From Pirellula staleyi DSM 6068 (GTDB lineage Bacteria; Planctomycetota; Planctomycetia; Pirellulales; Pirellulaceae), in contig CAMDKL010000062.1 in assembly GCA_945900945.1 (NCBI GenBank), positions 1 to 32,522 of the forward strand: a stretch of 32,522 nt of DNA, read 5' to 3'. A program made the translations under genes and the position numbers. Under the pieces are notes generated by a model. It saw nothing but the letters and a program-made list of their open reading frames with translations. It did not search any database and was not told the DNA's origin. Positions 15,417 through 25,382 of the stretch are shown here, in pieces. Every line of letters begins with the position of its first letter. Positions within the stretch are counted from its first letter, which is position 1.

Positions 15417-17789
15417 ATGTTGCACACCGGTAATTGCTATTTCCGGATTTGCCTAAATTTACTCTGCGCAACGTTGCCACTGGTCCTTGGTTCACCCATT
15501 CGAAGCGCCCAGGAACTTGAATTCAACCGGGACATTCGACCGATTTTGTCGGAAAACTGCTTTGCTTGCCATGGATTCGACAAGGCCAAGCGAGAATCAG
15601 GCTTGCGTCTTGACACGGCCGAAGGTTCCCTCGCCAAATTAGACTCCGGCGACGTTGCGATTCAACCTGGAAAACCTGATGAAAGCAAACTCGTCCAGCG
15701 AATTTTGGCCAACGACGACCAAATCATGCCACCGCATGAAACCGGCAAGCGACTCACCACGGTTCAAAAGGGAATTCTGAAGACCTGGGTCGAGCAAGGT
15801 GCTCAGTACGATAAGCACTGGGCCTTCATCGCTCCCAAAAAGACATTGCCCCCAAAGGTTGCCGAAAACAACGAAGGAGCAAACGCGAATTTCATCGACC
15901 GTTTCATCCTCGCGAGACTTTCGAAGCAAGGGATAGTTCCGTCGCCTGAAGCCGACGCAATCACGTTGATTCGTCGCTTGAAACTCGATTTAGTTGGACT
16001 TCCACCGACGATTTCGGAAGTGGATGAATTCGTAGAAGCATTTCAAAAGAACGGCGACACAGCTCGCCGTGAATTGGTTGATCGTTTTCTTCGTAGCCCC
16101 GCCTATGGCGAACGCTGGGGCCGGTGGTGGCTCGATCAAGCGCGATATGCAGACAGCAATGGCTACTCAGTCGATGCCCCACGTCAAATTTGGAAGTATC
16201 GCGATTGGGTCATCGAAGCTCTCAATCGCGATTTGCCATTTGACCAATTTACGATCGAACAGCTGGCCGGCGACTTGTTGCCCAACGCAACAGATGAACA
16301 GCGTGTAGCAACCGGGTTCCACCGCAACACGCAAATCAATCAAGAAGGGGGCATTGATCAAGAGCAGTTTCGAATCGATAGCGTCTTTGATCGCGTTGCA
16401 ACCACCGGTACCGTGTGGCTCGGACTGACGATCGGTTGTGCGCAGTGCCATGACCATAAATTCGATCCCATTGAACAAAAAGAATACTACCGATTTTTTG
16501 CGTTCTTCAATAATCAAGAAGAACCCAACCTTACGCTCTACGATCCCGAGCTCAAAGCGCCTGCGTTGATCGAAGAGCAAAAAGAGGTGGAATCGTCGAT
16601 TCGCGGCATCGTTTCCGATGCAGCAGCCCCCCTAATCGCCTGGGAGAAATCGCTCACCGAGGACCAAAAGAAAGCCCTTTCGAAAGAGGTACAAAAACTA
16701 CTGGCAATCGATAAATCGAAACGCAACGCCGTACAAAAACGAAGCCTTTATGCGGCTGGCCCAGGAGCAACGGACGAGACTTTCCAAAAACATCAACAGC
16801 GTTCCAAGGAGATAGATAAACTCCTAGCTGGGGGCATCACTACCATGGTCATGAAAGAGTTGCCGACCCCTCGAAAAACGAACTTATTTATTCAAGGTGA
16901 TTTCACTCGCCCGGCCGAGGAAGTGACATGCGATACGCCATCCGTTTTGCCTTCCTTGGCAAACCCTGCCAGTAAAATCAATCGGCTCGATTTGGCGCGT
17001 TGGATCGTCTCACCGAACAACCCCCTATCGGCTCGCGTCATCGTCAATCGTGTTTGGCAACATTACTTTGGCCGCGGTTTGGTGGAAACAGAAAACGATT
17101 TCGGATTACAAGGGTCGCCACCCAGCCATCCTGAATTGCTGGACTCTTTGGCCGTTGAGTTTATGGAGCGGGGCTGGAGCCTCAAGGAACTACATCGGTT
17201 GATCGTAAACTCCAAGACCTATCAACAGTCGTCCGTCGATCGAGCGGATTTGCGAGAGCAAGATCGTGGCAACTATTTGCTTGCCCGGCAGCGACGCTTG
17301 CGACTCGAAGGAGAAATCGTTCGCGATGTTGAGCTTGCGGCATGCGGGCTACTGTCGTCGAAAATAGGAGGACCACCGGTCTATCCCCCGATACCCAACG
17401 GCGTGATGGGCCAAGGTCAAGTCAAGCGAGAATGGAAAGTTAGTTCCGGCGAGGATCGATACCGGCGCGGACTCTATACGTTTATCTACCGCGCCACGCC
17501 ACCGCCATCCCTCAACGTCTTCGATGCTCCGGATGGATTTAGCACGTGCACTCGCCGTGTCCGCAGCAACACGCCCCTCCAAGCCTTAACACTCATGAAT
17601 GACGCCGGTTTTTTCGAATTCGCCACTGCCTTGGAAAAGATCATTCAAAACGAGGGTATCGAGGTCGCATTCCGACGTTGTGCATCACGACATCCAAGCC
17701 CTGAAGAAATCACGATTTTAAAAGGTCTCGATTCAATGAGCGCAGCCCGCGTTTTGCTCAATTTGGATGAAACCGTTACTCGTGAATAA
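15417..17789 (+). CDS. PSCyt1 / DUF1549 / DUF1553 cytochrome-like secreted protein
   Basis: A planctomycete-type exported protein (790 residues). After a signal peptide (1-28) comes a PSCyt1 domain with the haem-binding motif CFACH (C48, C51, H52). A DUF1549 domain (about 140-360) contains RWWLDQARYADSNG and a second CxxCH motif (CAQCHDHKFDP, C341, C344, H345). A DUF1553 domain (about 500-760) contains NRVWQHYFGRGLVETENDFG and SNTPLQALTLMND. The role is unknown; family context suggests periplasmic redox work on polysaccharides or sulfated sugars. The start is supported by ACGGAG eight bases upstream. The DUF1501 gene follows after 18 bases and is almost surely cotranscribed. Length is at the short end of the family because no carbohydrate-binding or planctomycete extension domain is inserted. 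Confidence 0.9.
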   Translation: MLHTGNCYFRICLNLLCATLPLVLGSPIRSAQELEFNRDIRPILSENCFACHGFDKAKRESGLRLDTAEGSLAKLDSGDVAIQPGKPDESKLVQRILANDDQIMPPHETGKRLTTVQKGILKTWVEQGAQYDKHWAFIAPKKTLPPKVAENNEGANANFIDRFILARLSKQGIVPSPEADAITLIRRLKLDLVGLPPTISEVDEFVEAFQKNGDTARRELVDRFLRSPAYGERWGRWWLDQARYADSNGYSVDAPRQIWKYRDWVIEALNRDLPFDQFTIEQLAGDLLPNATDEQRVATGFHRNTQINQEGGIDQEQFRIDSVFDRVATTGTVWLGLTIGCAQCHDHKFDPIEQKEYYRFFAFFNNQEEPNLTLYDPELKAPALIEEQKEVESSIRGIVSDAAAPLIAWEKSLTEDQKKALSKEVQKLLAIDKSKRNAVQKRSLYAAGPGATDETFQKHQQRSKEIDKLLAGGITTMVMKELPTPRKTNLFIQGDFTRPAEEVTCDTPSVLPSLANPASKINRLDLARWIVSPNNPLSARVIVNRVWQHYFGRGLVETENDFGLQGSPPSHPELLDSLAVEFMERGWSLKELHRLIVNSKTYQQSSVDRADLREQDRGNYLLARQRRLRLEGEIVRDVELAACGLLSSKIGGPPVYPPIPNGVMGQGQVKREWKVSSGEDRYRRGLYTFIYRATPPPSLNVFDAPDGFSTCTRRVRSNTPLQALTLMNDAGFFEFATALEKIIQNEGIEVAFRRCASRHPSPEEITILKGLDSMSAARVLLNLDETVTRE

Positions 17790-17807
17790 TGAAGAGGATA
17801 TTAAAAT

Positions 17808-19271
17808 ATGAATCGCCAACAGTTCCTACAGCAGCAAACACGTCGTCACTTCTTTAATCAGTGTGGAGTCGGTGTCGGCTCCATGGCGCTGTCCAATCTC
17901 ATTTTAAATTCCGCAGGAGCTGACTCGCCGGAAGCTGTGCCACCGGAAACGCTGCGAAACCCGCTTGCTCCTAAGCCTACACACTTTCCGGCACGGGCTA
18001 AGCGAGTTATCTACATGTTTATGGCTGGCGGCCCATCGCAACTGGACATGTTCGAACATAAGCCGATCTTGAATCAGCTCAATGGACAGCCAATACCGGC
18101 GAGTTATCTGGAGGGCAAACGATTTGCTTTTATGGATAGTAGCCACCGTACCAATCTACTTGGCACACGGCGTTCGTTTCAACAGCACGGCGAAAGCGGT
18201 GCATGGGTTAGTGATTTGCTACCGCATACAGCCCGCATTGTTGACGAGTTAACTTTTATCCGCACGTGTAAGACAGACTTGTTCAATCACGCGCCAGCCA
18301 AACTCTTTATGAATACCGGCACCGGTCAGTTCGGTCGGCCAAGCCTTGGTTCCTGGTTAACATACGGGTTGGGAAGTGAATGCGAAGACCTGCCGGGCTT
18401 CGTCGTCCTTCAAAGTGGTCCGCGTGGTCCGCGTGGCGGCTCCATTCTTTGGGGGAGCGGCATGTTGCCGACAACCTACCAAGGGGTTCCGCTACGCAAT
18501 CAAGGGGAACCCATCCTGAATTTAACCACGCCGGAATCCGTAAGCGAGAGTCAGCAAATACGGGTTTTAGATGCGGTTCGCCAATTGAATGCGAAGCGAC
18601 TTGCCGAAACCGGCGACGAAGAAATTGCAACCCGAATCAATGCATACGAGATGGCGTATCGAATGCAAACTAGTGCTCCCGAATTGATGGATACAAGTGG
18701 TGAGAGCAAAGAAACGCTCGATCTGTATGGTATCAAGGACCCTAAGGAAGCAAGCTTTGCCCGCAACTGTTTGCTAGCGCGGCGGCTCATTGAACGAGGA
18801 GTGCGTTTTGTACAACTTTACCATACCAACTGGGACCACCATGGAGGCCCCACGGAAAATCTCGAAGAGCATTTGCCGTCGATTAGCCGGGAGATCGATC
18901 AATCGGGCGCCGCACTCGTTCTCGACTTGCAGCGGCGAGGATTGCTCGACGATACGATCGTCGTCTGGGGTGGCGAATTTGGCCGAACACCGATGGGCGA
19001 AGTTCGCGAATCGACCGGGCGCAACCACCATATCGACGCATTTACGATGTGGTTCGCCGGGGGTGGCTTTAAACGAGGTTTTAGTTTCGGGGAAACAGAC
19101 GAATTTGGATTCGGACCGATCGATCATTCCGTTCACGTGCGCGACATCCACGCGACAATTTTACACCAACTGGGACTTCATCACGAACGACTAAGCATCC
19201 GCTCGCAGGGTCTCGATTTCCGCCTAACCGGCGTCCAGCCAGCCAAAGTCGTAAAAGAAGTACTCAGTTAA
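17808..19271 (+). CDS. DUF1501 protein with Tat-like signal
   Basis: A DUF1501 member (487 residues) of the alkaline-phosphatase/sulfatase-like superfamily, found next to DUF1549/DUF1553 genes throughout Planctomycetes. The N-terminus carries a twin-arginine-like signal (TRRHFFNQCGVGVGSMALS). Conserved segments are FMAGGPSQLDMFEHKP, LGSWLTYGLGSE, VRFVQLYHTNWDHHGG, VVWGGEFGRTPMGE and NHHIDAFTMWFAGGGFK. AGAGG lies upstream of ATG 17808. It is probably exported folded and may act with the product of the preceding gene. The reaction is not known. A small in-frame tandem (GPRGPRGG, around 18419-18439) is present in a loop. Confidence 0.9.
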   Translation: MNRQQFLQQQTRRHFFNQCGVGVGSMALSNLILNSAGADSPEAVPPETLRNPLAPKPTHFPARAKRVIYMFMAGGPSQLDMFEHKPILNQLNGQPIPASYLEGKRFAFMDSSHRTNLLGTRRSFQQHGESGAWVSDLLPHTARIVDELTFIRTCKTDLFNHAPAKLFMNTGTGQFGRPSLGSWLTYGLGSECEDLPGFVVLQSGPRGPRGGSILWGSGMLPTTYQGVPLRNQGEPILNLTTPESVSESQQIRVLDAVRQLNAKRLAETGDEEIATRINAYEMAYRMQTSAPELMDTSGESKETLDLYGIKDPKEASFARNCLLARRLIERGVRFVQLYHTNWDHHGGPTENLEEHLPSISREIDQSGAALVLDLQRRGLLDDTIVVWGGEFGRTPMGEVRESTGRNHHIDAFTMWFAGGGFKRGFSFGETDEFGFGPIDHSVHVRDIHATILHQLGLHHERLSIRSQGLDFRLTGVQPAKVVKEVLS

Positions 19272-19382
19272 AGAACTGCAAACTTAAATGTTAGGTGCTC
19301 CTGATTGTCAAGGATGTCGGGCTAACACAAAGAGCAATGGCCATGCAAAGCCAATGCGAAAAGCAACCGCAACAACCAACGA

Positions 19383-20117
19383 ATGCTGAAAATGTTTTGT
19401 CGTATTCCATTCCTACAAGTCTGCGCTTTGCTGGCTAGCGCATTGATTTGCGCTCAATGCGGTTGCGGTTTAAAGACCGAACGAACGGAAGAACGGCCCA
19501 AACCCTCGATGCTTGAACAAGTATTGGCTGTTCAGCAAGGGATTTCAAGCGAAATTCGATCGAGCGCAACTATTGATGAAGCGGGATTCGAACAGCTCCG
19601 CGGACTAAGAGGACTTGAAATACTTGCACTGACACATGCGGACGTATCGGACAAAATCGCGGATGTATTGTCAAGCCTCGATGGCCTTCGACAAATTCGA
19701 CTTGAGAAAGCGACTGTCGGAGATCCGTCGGCAAGAGCGATCGGCAATCTTCCCAAATTATCGTCGATTAATTTGCCAAACTGCATCATCTCCGACGAAG
19801 GAATAAGGGAATGGCCACTGTTGAATGAACTGGTCTTGTTACGAATAGGAAGTCCGAATTTGAGCGACTCGGCCATTGAAACGGTTGTGAAAATGAGGTC
19901 GCTCAGGTTTTTACATCTTATCGACGTTCCAATTACAGACGTGGGGCTTAAGCATCTGTATCGTATGGAACACCTAGAATCTTTTTATCTAGACGGCGGT
20001 CATAGCACTGAAGACGGTGTGACGGCACTGCTTGAGGCAATGCCAAAACTACATTTTCATCGTGATCAACAGCATCTGCCCAACGATCCACGTGGAAAAG
20101 ATCACGGGAAACATTAG
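19383..20117 (+). CDS. Secreted leucine-rich repeat protein
   Basis: A 244-residue exported protein. The N-terminus has a hydrophobic segment (FLQVCALLASALICAQCGCG), possibly a lipoprotein signal although the lipobox is imperfect. From residue 60 onward there are four to five leucine-rich repeats (LRGLRGLEILALTHADVSD, LDGLRQIRLEKATV, LPKLSSINLPNC, MRSLRFLHLIDVPITDVGLKHL). The C-terminus is rich in His, Asp and Lys. LRR proteins of this kind are frequent in planctomycetes and serve in protein binding; the partner is unknown. It begins 111 bases after the DUF1501 gene on the same strand and may or may not belong to that operon. Confidence 0.75.
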   Translation: MLKMFCRIPFLQVCALLASALICAQCGCGLKTERTEERPKPSMLEQVLAVQQGISSEIRSSATIDEAGFEQLRGLRGLEILALTHADVSDKIADVLSSLDGLRQIRLEKATVGDPSARAIGNLPKLSSINLPNCIISDEGIREWPLLNELVLLRIGSPNLSDSAIETVVKMRSLRFLHLIDVPITDVGLKHLYRMEHLESFYLDGGHSTEDGVTALLEAMPKLHFHRDQQHLPNDPRGKDHGKH

Positions 20118-20277
20118 GTCCCCGTTTTCCCATTGCTTCAGTTCTTGTTATACTGAGCTGCAATGAAAGTGTTCTATAGGACATGTACGAGCAAATCGAT
20201 TGGACTCGTATGAGAATTCTAGAATCCTCCAACCCACCAAAATCCTAACGAGATTTCTCCAACCTAAGAGCTTGAAC

Positions 20278-21324
20278 ATGAGTGTAAAACGATTTGTATT
20301 TGCGATGACGTGCGCGAGTGTTTTGTGCGTTTATCAATTTGGTCATAGCTTTTACAAAGTCGGCGGAGTAACCGAAAAGGCTGCAACTGCAGCGGCTGCA
20401 TTGGTTGCATCGTTGAATGATTCGCAAAAAAGCAAAGCGATTATGCCCGTCGATAGCCCGGAACGCCAAGATTGGCAAATTATCCCGAAGGACAAGCGTA
20501 AAGGTCTACAGCTTAATGAAATGAACGATAGCCAGCGTCAAGCGGCAACGGCATTGCTGCGAAGCGTCTTGAGCGAAATCGGTTATCGCAAATCGACCCA
20601 AATCATGAATATGGAGAACTTTTTGAAGGAACTTGAGGCGGGCAAAACCAATAGTCCCTTGCGAGATCCAACGAGATATTACTTTACAGTTTTCGGAACT
20701 CCTCAAGCCGGCAAAAAATGGGGGCTGAGCATTGAGGGGCACCATCTGTCGCTAAATTTCCTGATGGATGGTGATCGCGTTGTTTCTTCGACACCACAAG
20801 CCTTTGCGGCGAATCCAGCCGTTGTACGGACAGAAAACAAATCGGGAATCGCGGTTGGTACTCGTATGTTGCGGCTCGAGGAGACGTTAGCGTTTGAACT
20901 TGTTCAGTCGTTATCCGAACAACAGCGCAGCATCGCTGTCATTGCGGATAAAGCACCTAAAGAAAATAGAACGCTAGGAGTCCAACAGCCACCCAAGGAG
21001 TCCCCAGTTGGAATTCCTTTTTCAAAGCTTTCACCTCCACAGCAGTCGCTGCTGAAGGATCTTGTCAACGAATACATCAATGCAGTAACCGACGAAGTAG
21101 CTGACGATCGACGTCAAGCCATTCAAAGTACGGGTGGTTGGGACGCGGTTCATTTTTCGTGGGAAGGTGCGTTGCAGGCGGGTGTTGGTCATGCCTATCG
21201 AGTTCAAGGTCCATCGTTCTTGATCGAGTTCGTCAATACACAGCCTGACGCCGCTGGCAATATAGCCAATCATATTCACAGCATATGGCGCGATAGTCGC
21301 GGCGATTTTGGAGTAACGCAATAA
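20278..21324 (+). CDS. DUF3500 exported protein
   Basis: A 348-residue member of the DUF3500 family, function unknown. The recognisable parts are the segment NDSQRQAATALLRSVLSEIGY, YYFTVFGTPQAGKKWGLSIEGHHLSLNF, FAANPAVV and the C-terminal HFSWEGALQAGVGHAYRVQG with IEFVNTQPDAAGNIANHIHS. The start ATG 20278 gives a signal peptide (MSVKRFVFAMTCASVLCVY); the open frame reaches back to 20200 but adds an unlikely segment. Many His and Trp residues in the conserved core suggest metal or ligand binding, which is inference only. It converges with the ABC ATPase gene. Confidence 0.8.
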   Translation: MSVKRFVFAMTCASVLCVYQFGHSFYKVGGVTEKAATAAAALVASLNDSQKSKAIMPVDSPERQDWQIIPKDKRKGLQLNEMNDSQRQAATALLRSVLSEIGYRKSTQIMNMENFLKELEAGKTNSPLRDPTRYYFTVFGTPQAGKKWGLSIEGHHLSLNFLMDGDRVVSSTPQAFAANPAVVRTENKSGIAVGTRMLRLEETLAFELVQSLSEQQRSIAVIADKAPKENRTLGVQQPPKESPVGIPFSKLSPPQQSLLKDLVNEYINAVTDEVADDRRQAIQSTGGWDAVHFSWEGALQAGVGHAYRVQGPSFLIEFVNTQPDAAGNIANHIHSIWRDSRGDFGVTQ

Positions 21325-21381
21325 ACCGCATCAATGAGCTATGAGCCGATTTTCAAGCTCGGTATTGATCGGTAGGTGCAT

Positions 21382-22308
21382 TCACTCGCGGAGCTCTTTG
21401 CCAGTTAGGTGCAAGAAGACATGGTGTAAATTAGGTTGATGCACCTCCAAGTCAGTGATGGTACCACCAACTTGTTGAATTCGTTCTAGTATGCCTGGCA
21501 ACTCTTCGACAACATTGTCAACAAAACAGACAAATCGATTGCGTGCGGAGTTCCATTCCAAACCACGTGGAGCGGCGACAAGAATGCCGCTCGTTTCGAT
21601 AGCCACTTCGCGACGGGCACCGATGGTCGTAGCAATCAATTTCTCAATGGATCCGTCCGCAACGACCTTGCCGTAATCGATGATGACGATCCGATCGCTT
21701 CGAGTTTCGGCTTCATCGAGATGATGCGTGGTCAGGACGATACTGGTGCCTTGCTGATTCAGTTCATCGAGCATATCAAAGATGCGTTGACGGCTTTGAG
21801 GGTCTACTCCAACGGTCGGTTCATCCAGAAGTAGAATGCTGGGTCGATGCAATACACCGCAAGCGATATTGACGCGACGTTTCATGCCGCCTGAGAATCG
21901 GCTAGTCAACTCATTGGCCCGATCCTCCAAACCGATCCATTTTAAGGCCCAGGAGACACGTTCTCGCAATCGACGCGATCGAAGCCCGTGCAGCTGACCA
22001 AAGCACTCTAGATTTTCTTTGGCCGTGAGGTCTAAATAGATGGCAAGATCCTGAGGGACGACACCCAATTGCAGAAGAACATCTGGGTCGCGAATGGAGC
22101 GACCGAACAAGTGCACTTGTCCCTCATCCGGCCGCACTCGACCGCACATGGAACGGATAAGTGTTGTTTTGCCGGCTCCGTTGGGGCCCAAGAGCGCGAG
22201 CCGTTCACCCGGCGCGACTGCAAAGGAGGTCCCGCTCAATGCTTGGTTGCTGCCGTACTTTTTCCAAAGATTAACTACCTCGAGGGCAGGCGTTTCAATG
22301 TTGATCAC
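21382..22308 (-). CDS. ABC transporter ATP-binding protein (CcmA/DrrA type)
   Basis: An ATPase subunit of an ABC exporter of the DrrA/CcmA type. It shows Walker A (GPNGAGKT), the signature FSGGMKRR, Walker B with [13 protein letters not shown], and the H-loop TTHHLDEAE, plus a C-terminal extension ending with [15 protein letters not shown]. No ATG is found near the front. GTG 22308 starts close to the conserved domain ([15 protein letters not shown]); another GTG at 22350 is possible and gives 322 residues. Ribosome binding sites are poor for both. A permease would be expected directly downstream, but the next gene is a convergent DUF3500 gene, so the ATPase must act with a permease encoded elsewhere. 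Confidence 0.88.
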   Translation of the reverse strand: MINIETPALEVVNLWKKYGSNQALSGTSFAVAPGERLALLGPNGAGKTTLIRSMCGRVRPDEGQVHLFGRSIRDPDVLLQLGVVPQDLAIYLDLTAKENLECFGQLHGLRSRRLRERVSWALKWIGLEDRANELTSRFSGGMKRRVNIACGVLHRPSILLLDEPTVGVDPQSRQRIFDMLDELNQQGTSIVLTTHHLDEAETRSDRIVIIDYGKVVADGSIEKLIATTIGARREVAIETSGILVAAPRGLEWNSARNRFVCFVDNVVEELPGILERIQQVGGTITDLEVHQPNLHHVFLHLTGKELRE

Positions 22309-22350
22309 GCATAAACTGGGTTGAGCTAGCAAAGCGGGTTGACCAGGCAC

Positions 22351-22659
22351 ATAATTGGAGTCTCATTTTTGTTGCGTCAAAACAATAGCTTGCGAGACAA
22401 CCATTATAGGCTTCCGCAGAAGAAAGAAAATCCAGTGGTGAAAGTTGTGACCTATTTAAATCGAGTCGTGCAACCGTTAATCGCTGTGGAATAGTTGATA
22501 GTTCAAGCCATCATCTCCGCGACTCCGCGGACTCCGCGTGAAAAAAAGATTGCACCCGTCCAACTACCTGGAACCGGTTCGGAGCCAAAATGGATATGCT
22601 TTTGGGAAAAATCCGACCTGTATGATTGAAATAAGTTGGGAGCTTACTGAGCCTGAAAT
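22351..22659. other. Intergenic region between ABC ATPase and dtd
   Basis: A 309-base region between divergent genes, holding the promoters of both. No coding region was seen. It contains a short direct repeat of CTCCGCG (22515-22538) followed by an A run. No confident -35/-10 pair could be named. Confidence 0.5.
22515..22538 (+). repeat. Three CTCCGCG repeats followed by a TGAAAAAAA stretch
   Basis: CTCCGCG occurs at 22515, 22523 and 22532, separated by one or two bases, and is followed by TGAAAAAAA. Similar CTCCGCG-like strings are scattered in intergenic DNA of several bacterial groups, from memory of such patterns. No function can be given. Confidence 0.45.
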
Positions 22660-23103
22660 ATGAAAGCAGTCTTGCAACGAGTGTTATCCAGCCGCGTCGA
22701 AGTGGCTGGCCAGATCGTAGGCCAGATCGATCACGGTTGGCTCGTATTGCTTGGGATAGGCATCGGGGATACCCAGGACATTGCTCAGTACGTTGCGGAT
22801 CGCTGCGTTCATTTGCGAGGCTTCTCAGACGATCAAGGAAAAATGAATTTGAGCGTACAAGATGTTCGCGGGTCCATGTTGATTGTAAGCCAATTCACGC
22901 TTTACGCCGATTGCAACCGTGGCCGTCGCCCAAGCTTCGATTCTGCGGCCTCGCCGGCCATCGCAAATGAATTGTACGAAATCTTTTGCGAGTGCGTCCG
23001 AGGTACTGGGGTCCCTGTTGCGAAAGGAATTTTTCAGGCCGACATGCAAGTGATTCTGACCAATGATGGCCCGGTGACGTTGATCATCGAAAAGAATGCG
23101 TGA
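22660..23103 (+). CDS. dtd: D-aminoacyl-tRNA deacylase
   Basis: Hydrolyses D-aminoacyl-tRNAs and so keeps D-amino acids, and mischarged glycine, out of proteins. The product is 147 residues, the usual family length. Motifs are MKAVLQRV at the start, the catalytic SQFTLYAD (around 96-103), RRPSFDSAAS, and the C-terminal cross-subunit motif NDGPVTLIIE with the Gly-Pro pair that gives chiral selection. It acts in the cytoplasm as a dimer. No clear Shine-Dalgarno is seen upstream of ATG 22660. Downstream are two REP elements before the peroxiredoxin gene. Confidence 0.95.
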   Translation: MKAVLQRVLSSRVEVAGQIVGQIDHGWLVLLGIGIGDTQDIAQYVADRCVHLRGFSDDQGKMNLSVQDVRGSMLIVSQFTLYADCNRGRRPSFDSAASPAIANELYEIFCECVRGTGVPVAKGIFQADMQVILTNDGPVTLIIEKNA

Positions 23104-23130
23104 GTTGCGTAAGAATTGCAATTCATCTAG

Positions 23131-23158
23131 GTCCGGTCACGTAGGTCCGGTCACGTAG
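23131..23158 (+). repeat. Two 14-base tandem units (GTCCGGTCACGTAG)
   Basis: The unit GTCCGGTCACGTAG occurs twice in direct tandem and leads into the complete REP element, whose GTAG head is the end of the second unit. The units look like partial copies of the REP head (CACGTAGGTCCGG), as if its left end had been copied repeatedly. Confidence 0.65.
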
Positions 23159-23180
23159 GTCCGGCTGTCCTCAGCCGGAC
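23155..23180 (+). repeat. REP element, copy 1
   Basis: GTAG (23155-23158) is followed by arm GTCCGGCTG, loop TCCT and arm CAGCCGGAC, a perfect 9-bp stem. The GTAG head plus hairpin is the layout of REP elements mobilised by REP-associated transposases. There is no T run after it, so it is not a typical intrinsic terminator, though it may still protect the dtd transcript 3' end. Confidence 0.7.
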
Positions 23181-23224
23181 ACTAAACAAGGGTTCCACGA
23201 ATTTTATTTTTTCATGTCGGACTT

Positions 23225-23250
23225 GTCAGCCTGAGGACAGGCTGACCTAC
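23225..23250 (-). repeat. REP element, copy 2, inverted
   Basis: Read on the minus strand: GTAG (complement of 23247-23250), arm GTCAGCCTG, loop TCCT, arm CAGGCTGAC. Loop and head equal those of copy 1, while two stem pairs differ and both arms have changed together. Copies 1 and 2 face each other 44 bases apart, forming a pair like the BIME arrangement of enterobacteria. Confidence 0.7.
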
Positions 23251-23307
23251 GTGGGATATACTTGAGTTTGCCCGAATCCCACCCAGCCCCCCTCTCCGTA
23301 CTCCCTG

Positions 23308-23321
23308 TTTAAAGGTACTTC
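23308..23321 (+). promoter_or_regulatory. Shared leader motif TTTAAAGGTACTTC upstream of the peroxiredoxin gene
   Basis: This 14-base string lies immediately upstream of the start codon and contains AAAGGT, which can serve as the ribosome binding site. It returns with one change just upstream of the enolase start (24032-24045), so it may be a common translation leader rather than chance. Confidence 0.45.
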
Positions 23322-23324
23322 ATC

Positions 23325-23873
23325 ATGCGAACTTTGTTTGGATGTGCACTCGTTACCGTTGCAACTTGTTTTTCGATACTTCCCGCTAGCTCCTTTGCCG
23401 AGATCCCAAAGGTAGGTGACACCGCACCGGATTTTGACATGCAGGGCAGCGACGGCAAGACCTACAAAGCAAAAGACTTTGTAGGTAAAAAAGCCGTCAT
23501 CATCGCTTGGTTCCCAAGGGCCTTTACCGGTGGCTGTACCAAGGAATGCAAGTCGATGAAGGAGTCCGGTGAGTTACTGAAGAAATACGACGTCGCGTAC
23601 TTTACTGCGAGCACCGATCCCGTTGCTAAGAATGGGGAATTTGCGAAGAGCCTCGAACTCGACTATCCGATCCTTTGTGACCCAAAGGGCGCCAACGCAA
23701 CGATGTTTGGCATCCTGAGCCCCGACGGTTCAAAAGCAAGTCGGCACACATTTATTATAGGCAAGGATGGCAAAATTCTTGCCGTCGAGTCCAAAGTAAA
23801 CACGGAGACGCATGGCAAAGACTTGGCAGACCAATTGGAGAAACTCGGAGTCGCTAAGAAAAATGCAAAATAA
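23325..23873 (+). CDS. Exported peroxiredoxin (BCP/AhpC-TSA type)
   Basis: A thiol peroxidase that reduces hydrogen peroxide or organic hydroperoxides. The signal peptide is residues 1-25 (cleavage after SSFA is likely), so it works outside the cytoplasm, unlike most BCP proteins. The peroxidatic motif [12 protein letters not shown] contains the P-x3-T-x2-C pattern with C71 as peroxidatic and C75 as possible resolving cysteine. Other BCP features are [28 protein letters not shown] and [13 protein letters not shown]. The product is 182 residues. ATG 23325 follows AAAGGT. It lies upstream of eno on the same strand, but 172 bases separate them, so cotranscription is uncertain. Confidence 0.9.
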   Translation: MRTLFGCALVTVATCFSILPASSFAEIPKVGDTAPDFDMQGSDGKTYKAKDFVGKKAVIIAWFPRAFTGGCTKECKSMKESGELLKKYDVAYFTASTDPVAKNGEFAKSLELDYPILCDPKGANATMFGILSPDGSKASRHTFIIGKDGKILAVESKVNTETHGKDLADQLEKLGVAKKNAK

Positions 23874-24031
23874 TTCGAGATTGCAAGGAGTGTGGAAGAG
23901 CTGGATTTGCTGATGTTTTTGCGGTGGCCAACGCCACAACGATGGGTAAAATGTCGGCCGCTCGGAATCGATATCCCATTTCGTGGCCCACCCAGTTGGG
24001 GCAGGGGTCCTATGTTTTCAACAACCCAGTT

Positions 24032-25323
<1,292 letters not shown>

Positions 25324-25351
25324 AAATCAGATCGGTTAGCAAATCACGCAC

Positions 25352-25373
25352 GTCCGGCTGTCCTCAGCCGGAC
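25352..25373 (+). repeat. REP element, copy 3
   Basis: Arm GTCCGGCTG, loop TCCT and arm CAGCCGGAC are identical to copy 1, but the GTAG head is replaced by GCAC. It lies between eno and the unknown minus-strand gene, which are convergent. It may help to end or protect transcripts from both sides, though no T run is seen. Confidence 0.65.
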
Positions 25374-25382
25374 ATATCACAA

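Noticed and set aside
15158-15433. A 91-residue plus-strand frame upstream of the PSCyt1 gene
   Set aside because: It overlaps the well-supported start at 15417, has no ribosome binding site and no protein-like composition; the region is needed as a divergent promoter.
23155-23250. The inverted hairpins as intrinsic terminators or a CRISPR fragment
   Set aside because: No T run follows either hairpin, and there are no regular spacers; head and loop conservation fits REP elements better.
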